Shown here in pieces: positions 18,906-26,899 of a DNA stretch of 64,000 nucleotides (position 1 is its first letter; every line of letters starts with the position of its first letter). Under the pieces are notes generated by a model that was not told the DNA's origin, did no database searches, and saw nothing but the letters and a program-made list of their open reading frames with translations. Source of the stretch: Chitinophaga pinensis (GTDB lineage: Bacteria > Bacteroidota > Bacteroidia > Chitinophagales > Chitinophagaceae). Where the stretch lies: NCBI GenBank assembly GCA_902167325.1, contig LR632930.1, positions 4,960,001 through 5,024,000 of the forward strand. Reading direction: 5' to 3'. The position numbers and the translations under genes are program-made.

Positions 18906-20069
18906 TTATTTGATGTTGGACAGCAGCACCGTCCGGAAGGCGATGCCGTTGAAGTATCTCGATAAACCACCCTCAAACAGCAGGCCTGCTTTTGTGTCGG
19001 AAAGCAACACGAGGTCTGAGTATCCTGACGGACCTTCAAATACTACGTTCTTCTTATCCCATGTCTTGCCATTATCGCTGCTCATGCGGATAGTCATATT
19101 GGTGCGTGTGGTAGCAGCCGGATTGGAGAAGAACAACCGGTGGTTGCCGTTCACCATGCCCGATAATAGGGAACCCTGGCAAACGGGGTCTGTCAATGTT
19201 TTTTCGTCGTATGCGGCAGACCAGGTGATTCCGCCATCGGTGCTGATGCTGGCGAGGCGCTTGTAATCGTTGCCGCCTACCCGCATGTTCAGCATGAGCC
19301 TCCCGTCGGATAACTCCGCTACGGTGCTCTCGTTGGGGTTCAGTCCGGATAGCTGCGGTACAGCGCCGCCCAGCTTCCAGGTAAGCCCTGCATCATCGGA
19401 ATATATCACGTGTGAGTTGCCTCTTCTCCCCGCTCCTACTTCGATATAGTCGCAGGGTACCACCATGCGGTTCTTATGGGCACCCTGTGTAATCTGGATG
19501 CCATGGCACGGCCCGGTGGCGTACCATCCCCAGCCCGGTGCCTTCACGGTGGTGGTGATCTCCTTGGGAGCATCCCATGTCCTGCCTTCGTCTGCCGAGG
19601 ATGTGAGGTATACACGGCGGGTATCTTTACTGGTACCCGCGTTAATGGTCCCGATATCGTCGTGCCCGTAGTTCCAGGTCATCAGGAGGCGGACGGTACC
19701 AGTGTTGCGGTCTACCACCGGGGCGGGGTTACCGCAGGTATTATCACCATCGCTCCATACCACCTGTAGCTTGCTCCACGTTCTGCCGGAATCAGCAGAG
19801 CGCTTCATCACGAGGTCGATATCGCCTTCGTCACTGCAATCGTTCTTGCGCCCTTCGGCAAATGCTAGCAGTCCGCCTGATTTGGTCATTATAATCGCCG
19901 GAATGCGGAAGCAGCTGTAGCCTTCCGTTCCCTGCTGGAAAACGTATGGCAGAACGGAAGAAGGCGGTTCTATTTTGGGATAGATCCTTTCCGGATCATC
20001 GTTACAGGCCCATGCCAGCGGCAGGGACAGGGATAGAATAAGAAGCGTGTACCTGAAATGCATCTTCAT
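18906..20069 (-). CDS. Exo-alpha-sialidase lipoprotein (GH33), copy 2
   Basis: The start at ATG 20069 gives the signal YTLLILSLSLPLAWAC, with a lipobox cysteine and a 387-residue product. FRIPAII is the RIP motif, followed by AFAEGRKNDCSDEGDIDL with the conserved acidic pair. Asp boxes are SADSGRTW, SADEGRTW, SDDAGLTW, STDGGITW and SSDNGKTW. NPNESTVAEL supplies the Glu and SGYSDLVLL the catalytic Tyr. All GH33 catalytic features are present. It starts 4 bases after SusD stops, so it is translated in tight order with the binding pair, as expected for the first enzyme of a sialoglycan locus. Confidence 0.92.
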   Translation of the reverse strand: MKMHFRYTLLILSLSLPLAWACNDDPERIYPKIEPPSSVLPYVFQQGTEGYSCFRIPAIIMTKSGGLLAFAEGRKNDCSDEGDIDLVMKRSADSGRTWSKLQVVWSDGDNTCGNPAPVVDRNTGTVRLLMTWNYGHDDIGTINAGTSKDTRRVYLTSSADEGRTWDAPKEITTTVKAPGWGWYATGPCHGIQITQGAHKNRMVVPCDYIEVGAGRRGNSHVIYSDDAGLTWKLGGAVPQLSGLNPNESTVAELSDGRLMLNMRVGGNDYKRLASISTDGGITWSAAYDEKTLTDPVCQGSLLSGMVNGNHRLFFSNPAATTRTNMTIRMSSDNGKTWDKKNVVFEGPSGYSDLVLLSDTKAGLLFEGGLSRYFNGIAFRTVLLSNIK

Positions 20070-20073
20070 GAGT

Positions 20074-21549
20074 TTATTTGTAACCTTCGGTTTGATCAAT
20101 ATTTGGGTTATTCGCCATCACCGTGGTGTTCACGGGCCAGAACAGCGGGGTAGTTTTGCCCGCAAGGTTCGGGATATACTGGTAGATGTCCAGCGTACCG
20201 CCTTTATGGAAGCGCACCAGATCCCACCAGCGCTTGTTCTCGAAAAACAGCTCACGGCCGCGCTCGTTGAGTATCTCTTTCTCGATAACCGCCTTATCCG
20301 TAGCCCCGGTATACTCGCCGATTTTGGCGCGGGAGCGTACTTTATCGAGGTACGTTTTGGCCAGTGGGCCGTTGTTCAGGGCCGCATAGGCTTCCGCTTT
20401 GAGGAGGAAGAGATCGGCGAGACGGTAAAGGATGATGTCGTTATCAGAAATACGGTCGTCAGTATACTGCTTACCGGGATACTTCGTGATCCACGCCACT
20501 TTAGGACCGGTAGGCTGCCGCTCCGTTACCCAGGTAAAGGGAATGCGCACATCAGCCGGATTGGTGAATAAAGTGCGGGAAAGCGGGCTGATCTGATAAG
20601 CGCCCTGTCCGTTCCCGGAATTCTTTACCCAGGGGATGCTGTCGAGGTTCAGTGCGCCCTGTACGATAGACTCAAAAGGCAACGCATTTTTGGCATAGTT
20701 GCCGCCAGGTGTTTCATCGCGGTGGTAAAACGCGGCCATCAGTACTTCCGGGTTCTCGGAAGCACGTTTGCCCGTTACATCCGCGAAAGATCCATTGAGC
20801 TGCATGCCGGTGGTCTCGATCTCCGTGATCACGTCCACAGCCTGTTGCAATGCATCATTACCTCCTGCCAGTACTTTGGCTTTCCACATGAGGGCATCCG
20901 CCTTCATGGCCAGTACCGAGCCGTATGCAAAGCGGTAGCGGGAAGGATACGCGGTTTTGGAGAATTTGGACATCGATTTGAAATGCTCCAGAGCAGCATC
21001 CGCATCTTTCAGTATCTGCGTCATCACATCCGCCGCAGGAGAACGTGCCAGCAGGGGCACATCTTCCCCCGTTACCGCCTGCAGCATGACAGGCGCATCA
21101 CCAATCACACGGATGAGGTGGAAGTAGAACCATGCACGCAGGGCGTAGGTTTCTGCAAGGATGCTTTTCTTCAGATCAGGATTGGAGTTGAAACCAAAGC
21201 CCTGTATCTTTTCCAGCAGCAGGTTGCAATGCCCGATGCCACGGTACCATTCCGCATAGTTCACCGCTCCAGAGGTGGGCGACAGCGTATGCGACCATGC
21301 CACCGTAAACCTTGAGTTGGAAGCAGAGATCAGCTCCTCACCTCTTTCCGTACCATAGGTAACGTTGTTGGCAAGACTGCGCAGCACCGTATAAATACCA
21401 ACCACATTCGGTTCAAAATCACTCTCGTTCTGGAAAAATACATTATCCGTAATGCTGGACTCCGGCTCCACTTCCAGTATGGCCTCGCAGCCTGCGAGGA
21501 TGGTTACCGCCACAAAGGCTGTCCAGATTCGTATCGTCCACTTTTTCAT
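20074..21549 (-). CDS. SusD/RagB outer-membrane glycan-binding lipoprotein (sialic-acid locus)
   Basis: A 491-residue protein with lipobox VAVTILAGC. The SusD-like N-terminal segment (EVEPESSITDNVFFQNESDF) is followed by TPR-like helices and the C-terminal RagB signature KRWWDLVRFHKGG and FWPVN. It forms the lid of the SusC transporter and binds the glycan on the cell surface. It is encoded 25 bases after SusC. Given the neighbouring sialidases, the ligand is probably a sialylated glycan, free Neu5Ac or a sialo-oligosaccharide. Confidence 0.93.
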   Translation of the reverse strand: MKKWTIRIWTAFVAVTILAGCEAILEVEPESSITDNVFFQNESDFEPNVVGIYTVLRSLANNVTYGTERGEELISASNSRFTVAWSHTLSPTSGAVNYAEWYRGIGHCNLLLEKIQGFGFNSNPDLKKSILAETYALRAWFYFHLIRVIGDAPVMLQAVTGEDVPLLARSPAADVMTQILKDADAALEHFKSMSKFSKTAYPSRYRFAYGSVLAMKADALMWKAKVLAGGNDALQQAVDVITEIETTGMQLNGSFADVTGKRASENPEVLMAAFYHRDETPGGNYAKNALPFESIVQGALNLDSIPWVKNSGNGQGAYQISPLSRTLFTNPADVRIPFTWVTERQPTGPKVAWITKYPGKQYTDDRISDNDIILYRLADLFLLKAEAYAALNNGPLAKTYLDKVRSRAKIGEYTGATDKAVIEKEILNERGRELFFENKRWWDLVRFHKGGTLDIYQYIPNLAGKTTPLFWPVNTTVMANNPNIDQTEGYK

Positions 21550-21574
21550 AATTGTACTGTTAAGACGTTAGCAA

Positions 21575-24500
21575 TTAAAACTTCAGGTTAGCGCCCAGTG
21601 AAAACTGCCGCGGACGGGGATACCCTCCGGGGTCGAAGCCGCTGTACACTTCAGGGTTCAGGCCCTTGTAGGAAGTGAGATAGGCTACGTTATACACGCT
21701 GCCGAAAACGTTCAGGCCCGAGGCTTTGAAGCGTTTTACCCATGCTGCAGGGAAGTCATACGTAAGCGTGATCTCCCGCAGCGCAAGGAAATCACCTTTC
21801 TCGAACATCGCCGATACATCGGAGTTGTAGCTGCTGTTGTTACCCAGACTGCCGTTGCGGAGGTAGTTACGTTGCCCGAAGTCATAATCCGCGAAAGAGA
21901 AGCGGGCATATTGCTTACCCGCATCGCCCTGATTTTTCCAGACATTATCCGCCAGTGCCTCTGCGGGCGCACCTTCGTTAAAGGCCCTGCCCTGACCCAG
22001 CGAGCGAGCCAGCGCACCGTTGCTGATCATATGGCCCATGGCATAGTCCGCATTCACGCGGAGGGAAATGCCCTTATAGCTGAATGTATTCTGGATACCA
22101 CCGATCTTATCGGGGTTGCGGTAGCCGATAAATACCTGGTCTTTGGAATCGATCACTCCATCGCTGTTCACATCTTCGAAGATGAAATCGCCGCCGCGCT
22201 TGCCTACGATTATACCCTGCGGGGATGCAAGGTTATCCTTGATCTTCGCGTTCCAGGCAGCCGCTTCCTCGTCGGTAGCGAACACGCCCAGTACGTTGAA
22301 GGCATAGATGGCGTAAGGACGTTCTCCCACTGCGAGGCCACCTGCTTCCACGAGTTTGCCGGCCGCTTTATCGTACACGAAATCACCACCCTGACGGTTC
22401 TTATCCCTGCCATTGGCGGGCAGTTCGGTGATGATGGTCTGATTGAAGGCGAAGGTGAAGTTAGTGCGCCAGAAGAAGTCTTTCCCTTTGATCACATCGG
22501 CCCCGATGGCGATCTCGATACCCCTGTTGCGCAGGGCGCCATTGTTATAGGCGATGGAAGTGAAGGGCGATTCAGAAGGAAGGGGTTTGGACGTGAGGCG
22601 GTCTGTGGTTACTTTATTGTAAACGTCCGCTGCGAGGGTGATCCTGTTGTTGAGAAAACCCGCTTCCAGCCCGATGTCCGTAGTTTGAGTAGACTCCCAG
22701 CGCAGGCGCCTGTTGGCCAGCCCGGTACGCAGGATGCCCGCATTCATGGCATAACCTGCGGCGGAATACTCACCGTAAGTGTCTACGATGCTAAGGCCGC
22801 TGAGACCTGTTCCGCCCCAGCTGGCACGCAGCTTCAGGGCGCTTATGGTCTTGCTTTTCCAGAAATCCTCCCGGTCAATGTTCCAGCCTGCGGATACGGA
22901 CGGGAAGAATGCATACTTGTGATCCGGTGCAAAGTTGGAGAAGCCATCGTACCGGAGGGAGCCGCCGAGGATGTATTTGGATTTGTAGTCGTAGTTAAAC
23001 TGTCCGAACATACTGGCGGAGCGTGTTTCACCCAGCGTGGTCCTGAAATCGCCCACGTTGGAGAACGGCTTTCCGTCGATGTAAATCAGCGGTTCTTCCT
23101 GAATGGTATAGATATAATCGCTGGTGGCTCTTTGTGAGCCCATGTCCTTGCTGTGGTTGGTATTGCGGGTGAAGTTCACACCGCCGAGTATCATCACGCG
23201 GTGGTCTTTATTGAAATCCACATCGTACTGCAATACCTGGTCTATCATCAGCTGGCGGGAGTTGTTGGTATAATCATCCTTCCACCGTTGCATACTGGGC
23301 TGCACCTCATCGGCCGGGGTAGCCTTGCGCATGATGAGTTCGGTATAATCATCCACCATGTATGAGAGCGAGGGTCTCCAGCGGAGACCTTTGATGATGG
23401 TATAATCCGCTGCCACACGGGTTACGATGCGCTCCGTGGATGTGCGGATATCATCGTATTTCAGCAGATGGAAGCGGTTGCGGGTGGTATAGTTCTCGCC
23501 TGCCATGGGGTTGCCATCGTCCTTAAAAGTACGGATGAGCGGTGTAATACGGGTGGCACGTACCAGATCATTCTGAAAAGCATCCACATAGTTGGGATTG
23601 GTGTGCTGGTAGTTCACCATGAAATCCAGCCGCAGCCTGTCTGATGCCTGGTACCCGAAGTTGCCCAGCGCGGAATAACGTTTGTAGGCAGTACCCACCA
23701 GAACACCCGCCTGATCCGTATAGCCCATGGAAAAGTTGTAATCGGCTTTGTCGGTACCACCGCTCAGTGTCACGTTCTCATTATTCGACAAGCCCGTTTT
23801 CCAGAGCTGCTCCTGGTATTTGTTATCGGCATACAGCAGTTTGGTACCGGGGTTGATGGGATCATCCATCACGCGCCATCCGCGGGAAAGCAGGTTATCG
23901 ACGTAAGCCTGTCCCTCCACCTGCAGAATGTTATCGTACAGAGCAGTGAGGTAAATGTTTTTACCGTAGTCGCCCGGCCGTGTATAGACGCGTGTGCCGG
24001 CGGAGAAGCCGCCATTGTAAAGCAGGTTATTTTTATCGATGGCATCTGAGGTATTGGCTACCGTGATGCGCGCAAGGCGAAGGTATTCTTCTGCAGAGAG
24101 ATAATCATAATCCCGCGCCTGTGTTTCCCAGGTGCTGCGATGCGAGAGGGTGACGGTGCTGCGTGCGTTCAGTTTCCCTTTCTTTGTTTTGATGACGATA
24201 ACGCCATTGGCGGCACGCGCACCATATATGGCGGTGGATGCTGCGTCTTTCATCACCTGGAACGATTCGATATCATCGGGGTTAATGTCGTTCATGGAAC
24301 GGAATACACCGTCGATCACTACCAGCGGATTACTCCCATCAGAAGCCCCTACGGAGGCACCGTTGTTATTACCCAAACCGGAACCATATACGTTGGGCTT
24401 GGTGCCGCCACGGATAATAATATTGTTCACGCCCACACCCGGCTGCCCCTGGGTGATGGGAATGGACACCCCTGCGATCTTACCCTGCATAGCCTGCACC

Positions 24501-24943
24501 GGGTTGGGATTGGGGTTGTTCTTCAGCTCAGCAATATCTAGTTTGGAGATGGCAGAAGTCACTTTACGGGTCGATTGTTCGGTATAGCCAACGATCAGTA
24601 CTTCGCCCAGTTGAGACGATGTTTCCGCCAGGTTCACATTGATCTCACGGCGGTTACCCACCTGAATTTCCTGTAAGGCATAGTTGATCATTCTGAACAG
24701 TAAAGTAGCGCTGCCGGCAGGTACTTTGAGGCTGTAGCGGCCGTTAATATCGGTGATGGCACCCTGATTCGTGCCTTTAACGGACACGCTTACCCCTATC
24801 AGAGGCTCACGCGTAACGGAATCGCGCACGAGGCCCGATACCGTCCCTTCCCCGGATTGGCCGTAACCCTGCTGTGTGGCAAACAGCAGAAGGAAGCAGC
24901 AGCATAATCTTAGCAATGTCATGTGTGGAAGTTTTGTGTACAT
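21575..24943 (-). CDS. SusC/RagA TonB-dependent transporter (sialic-acid locus)
   Basis: A 1122-residue outer-membrane beta-barrel. After a signal peptide comes a CarboxypepD_reg-like domain (VSGLVRDSVTREPLIGVSVS at about 34-53). Next are a TonB-box-like region around GEVLIVGYTEQ and the plug (VQAMQGKIAGVSI, NPLVVIDGVFRSMNDINPDD, IYGARAANGVIVIKTKKG). The barrel ends in a terminal Phe (FSLGANLKF). There is no STN domain, consistent with control by the adjacent GntR-type regulator and not an anti-sigma cascade. It imports the sialoglycan fragment into the periplasm. The 5' leader contains a candidate operator near 25130. Confidence 0.93.
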   Translation of the reverse strand: MYTKLPHMTLLRLCCCFLLLFATQQGYGQSGEGTVSGLVRDSVTREPLIGVSVSVKGTNQGAITDINGRYSLKVPAGSATLLFRMINYALQEIQVGNRREINVNLAETSSQLGEVLIVGYTEQSTRKVTSAISKLDIAELKNNPNPNPVQAMQGKIAGVSIPITQGQPGVGVNNIIIRGGTKPNVYGSGLGNNNGASVGASDGSNPLVVIDGVFRSMNDINPDDIESFQVMKDAASTAIYGARAANGVIVIKTKKGKLNARSTVTLSHRSTWETQARDYDYLSAEEYLRLARITVANTSDAIDKNNLLYNGGFSAGTRVYTRPGDYGKNIYLTALYDNILQVEGQAYVDNLLSRGWRVMDDPINPGTKLLYADNKYQEQLWKTGLSNNENVTLSGGTDKADYNFSMGYTDQAGVLVGTAYKRYSALGNFGYQASDRLRLDFMVNYQHTNPNYVDAFQNDLVRATRITPLIRTFKDDGNPMAGENYTTRNRFHLLKYDDIRTSTERIVTRVAADYTIIKGLRWRPSLSYMVDDYTELIMRKATPADEVQPSMQRWKDDYTNNSRQLMIDQVLQYDVDFNKDHRVMILGGVNFTRNTNHSKDMGSQRATSDYIYTIQEEPLIYIDGKPFSNVGDFRTTLGETRSASMFGQFNYDYKSKYILGGSLRYDGFSNFAPDHKYAFFPSVSAGWNIDREDFWKSKTISALKLRASWGGTGLSGLSIVDTYGEYSAAGYAMNAGILRTGLANRRLRWESTQTTDIGLEAGFLNNRITLAADVYNKVTTDRLTSKPLPSESPFTSIAYNNGALRNRGIEIAIGADVIKGKDFFWRTNFTFAFNQTIITELPANGRDKNRQGGDFVYDKAAGKLVEAGGLAVGERPYAIYAFNVLGVFATDEEAAAWNAKIKDNLASPQGIIVGKRGGDFIFEDVNSDGVIDSKDQVFIGYRNPDKIGGIQNTFSYKGISLRVNADYAMGHMISNGALARSLGQGRAFNEGAPAEALADNVWKNQGDAGKQYARFSFADYDFGQRNYLRNGSLGNNSSYNSDVSAMFEKGDFLALREITLTYDFPAAWVKRFKASGLNVFGSVYNVAYLTSYKGLNPEVYSGFDPGGYPRPRQFSLGANLKF

Positions 24944-25128
24944 AAGATTGAATGAAAAGTCCGCACCGCCGGCGCGGTAAGCGTCTGCGGCAAAAGCGTG
25001 GCAGGACCGGCACAGGCTACTGGCGGTCCGCTGGCTGGCGGAGAATGATTGAATAATTTAAAAGAGGAAGATTACAGCTCCTCTAACGTTGGAATCAAGC
25101 TGGTCATAACGTCGCCCTATTTAGTAGT

Positions 25129-25141
25129 TATGTTCTACATA
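25129..25141. promoter_or_regulatory. Candidate GntR/FadR operator upstream of susC
   Basis: TATGT-TCT-ACATA is a perfect 5-bp inverted repeat with a 3-base centre. It fits the T.GT...AC.A pattern of FadR-subfamily operators. The core TGT(T)CTACA recurs as TGT(A)CTACA in the regulator's own promoter (25931-25941). It lies about 190 bases upstream of the SusC start, next to a TACTTTTA box on the minus strand. Confidence 0.5.
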
Positions 25142-25205
25142 TTAAAAGTAGGTATTTTTTGGAATAACAGCATATTAATTTTTGCGAACGGTAAAAAAGG
25201 TGCAT

Positions 25206-25230
25206 AAAAAAGCCCGCTGTATGAGCGGGC
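25206..25230 (-). terminator. Rho-independent terminator of the GntR-type regulator
   Basis: A 7-bp stem (GCCCGCT with AGCGGGC, 25212-25218 and 25224-25230) has a 5-base loop and is followed, in the minus direction, by six T residues. It separates the regulator transcript from the susC operon. Confidence 0.8.
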
Positions 25231-25238
25231 GGAGTATA

Positions 25239-25919
25239 TTATTTTGTTTGGCGGAGGCGGTCCAGATGCGGCTGCAGATGCGATAGCATACCATCTTTAA
25301 ACTCCTGTACCGTTCCCTTTTTGAGGATGCGTACAAGATCTTTATGAGTGATTTTCCCGGATACATATTTCTTGTTCTCCAGTTTCATTACATATCCGAA
25401 AACGGGCAGCAGCAGGTTCTGGAAACGTTTCATAGTTTCGTTGCCCGTCATCTCATAGAGTTTACCGTGAAAAGCGATCTCGTTGTTGATGCGGAAATTA
25501 TTGCCTTTCACTTCACCGGCGGCGATCTCTTCCAGTTCCGCGATGTCTTCTTTTGTTTTGCGGATAAACAGCAGATCAGCAATCCCCAGTTCGAGTACTA
25601 AGCGCAGTTCGAAGAGATCCTGCAGGGTGGCTTCATCCATGATCTCGGGGGTGAGTACTTTCTCGAAGGTGCCCACGATATCCGGGTTGCTGATGACCAT
25701 GCCGGATTTCTTCTTGGTTTCAATGATGCCCAGCATCTTGAATCTGCTGAGTGCTTCCCGCACTACGTTGCGGCTTACGCCGAGGGAGGCAGCCAGTTCC
25801 AGCTCGGTGGGCAGCGGATCGCCGGGTTTGAAGTTCTCTTTGGCAAAGTATTCCCGCAGGGAAGTTTCTACCCGTTCGGCCATGGATTTGGAGGCAATCG
25901 GCTTGATACCGTTCAGCAT
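25239..25919 (-). CDS. FadR-subfamily GntR transcriptional regulator of the sialic-acid locus
   Basis: Starting at ATG 25919 (MLNGIKPIASKSM), the protein has 226 residues. Residues 10-78 form the GntR winged helix (LPTELELAASLGVSRNVVRE, ALSRFKMLGIIETKKKSGM). The rest is an all-helical FCD ligand domain with the metal/ligand segment NEIAFHGKLYEMTGN and a THKDLVRIL helix. FCD regulators bind small acids, including sialic acid in the NanR group. With the susC operon directly downstream and matching inverted repeats in both promoters, I infer control by Neu5Ac or a breakdown product. Whether it represses or activates is not visible. Confidence 0.85.
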   Translation of the reverse strand: MLNGIKPIASKSMAERVETSLREYFAKENFKPGDPLPTELELAASLGVSRNVVREALSRFKMLGIIETKKKSGMVISNPDIVGTFEKVLTPEIMDEATLQDLFELRLVLELGIADLLFIRKTKEDIAELEEIAAGEVKGNNFRINNEIAFHGKLYEMTGNETMKRFQNLLLPVFGYVMKLENKKYVSGKITHKDLVRILKKGTVQEFKDGMLSHLQPHLDRLRQTK

Positions 25920-25930
25920 AAGTTTTAGTT

Positions 25931-25954
25931 TTGTACTACAAGTGAACAAATATA
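25931..25954 (-). promoter_or_regulatory. Promoter -7 box and operator of the GntR-type regulator
   Basis: On the minus strand TATATTTG (25954-25947) matches the Bacteroidota -7 consensus TAnnTTTG exactly. Just downstream lies TTGTACTACAA (25931-25941), a perfect palindrome fitting the FadR-family operator pattern. Its position over the start of transcription suggests negative autoregulation. No clear -33 TTTG is seen. Confidence 0.55.
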
Positions 25955-26075
25955 GGACTTTGACCGGGAATCTGCATGTTCCGGTTCATTTCCCCTATAC
26001 ACAACTGGTGGGTTCCATCCTGCGGTTCGTGGGGAAATCGCGGGCTAAAAGCACCGTCATCTCCATTTTACAGCC

Positions 26076-26687
26076 ATGCAACCGGAAAAGATCAAGAATA
26101 AGGGACAGGCACGCCTGTTCGAGAACCAGTATCTGGAAATGCTTACTAAAACACACCCGCTCGTTATCTGGGGTATGTATATCCCCATCATCGGGTGGAT
26201 GCTGTATTACAGCGTAAGCGGTATAGGCATGGCCGCCTGGCAGGCAACGGGGATCTTTGCAGCAGGGATCTTCGCCTGGACGTTCTTCGAATACATCATG
26301 CACCGTTACGTGTTTCACTATATCACCGAAAACACGCGGCTGCGCCGTATCATCTACACCCTGCATGGTAACCACCACGAGTTCCCGCGCGACCGGCAAC
26401 GCCTCTTCATGCCTCCCGTGCCCAGTTTGCTCATTGCCTCCCTCCTGTTTGGCGGTATGCGGCTGCTGATGGGGTTAACGGCATACGCATTCTTTCCCGG
26501 GTTCATACTGGGTTATCTCTTGTATGGCAGTATTCATTATGCTATTCATGCCTGGCGCCCGCCGTTCCCTTTTATGAAACCACTATGGCGCAATCATCAT
26601 CTCCATCACTACCAAAGTGAGCATCGCGGATTTGGGGTAAGCTCTTCGCTGTGGGACCGTATTTTCGGTACGTTTTTCAGGGGTTAA
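26076..26687 (+). CDS. Fatty-acid hydroxylase/sterol desaturase family membrane protein
   Basis: A 203-residue protein with about four membrane helices and the histidine-rich di-iron ligand set of the family: HRYVFH (76-81), HGNHHEF (97-103), HYAIH (154-158) and HHLHH (174-178) with H183. Length and spacing match the short fatty-acid 2-hydroxylase-like members. It would hydroxylate or desaturate a membrane lipid acyl chain at the inner membrane, for example that of a Bacteroidota sphingolipid. The exact substrate is not visible. It diverges from the GntR-type regulator and has no partner gene here. Confidence 0.82.
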   Translation: MQPEKIKNKGQARLFENQYLEMLTKTHPLVIWGMYIPIIGWMLYYSVSGIGMAAWQATGIFAAGIFAWTFFEYIMHRYVFHYITENTRLRRIIYTLHGNHHEFPRDRQRLFMPPVPSLLIASLLFGGMRLLMGLTAYAFFPGFILGYLLYGSIHYAIHAWRPPFPFMKPLWRNHHLHHYQSEHRGFGVSSSLWDRIFGTFFRG

Positions 26688-26725
26688 TATATATGTGGCA
26701 ACGCATGTCCTATCCCTGACCCCCC

Positions 26726-26757
26726 TTTGATGAAATCAATCATTTGGCTTACATTTG
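26726..26757 (+). promoter_or_regulatory. Bacteroidota-type promoter of the DUF4157 gene
   Basis: TTTG (26726-26729), 20 bases, then TACATTTG (26750-26757). This matches the -33 TTTG / -7 TAnnTTTG consensus exactly in both boxes. It predicts a leader of about 135 bases before the start at 26900. Confidence 0.65.
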
Positions 26758-26899
26758 GATACGCAAGCAAAGGAGCAGTCCGCCAGTAAGGCCATTGTGA
26801 ACCATCAGCCCCATATACAAAACCCCAACATTACCCTTTAGATCGTTACAGAAACGAATTGATAACACCGCTTACCGCCACCCATGGCGCAGGCGAAAT

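Noticed and set aside
21872..23137. 421-codon plus-strand frame
   Set aside because: It lies entirely antisense to the SusC gene of the sialic-acid locus, which has clear family motifs throughout.
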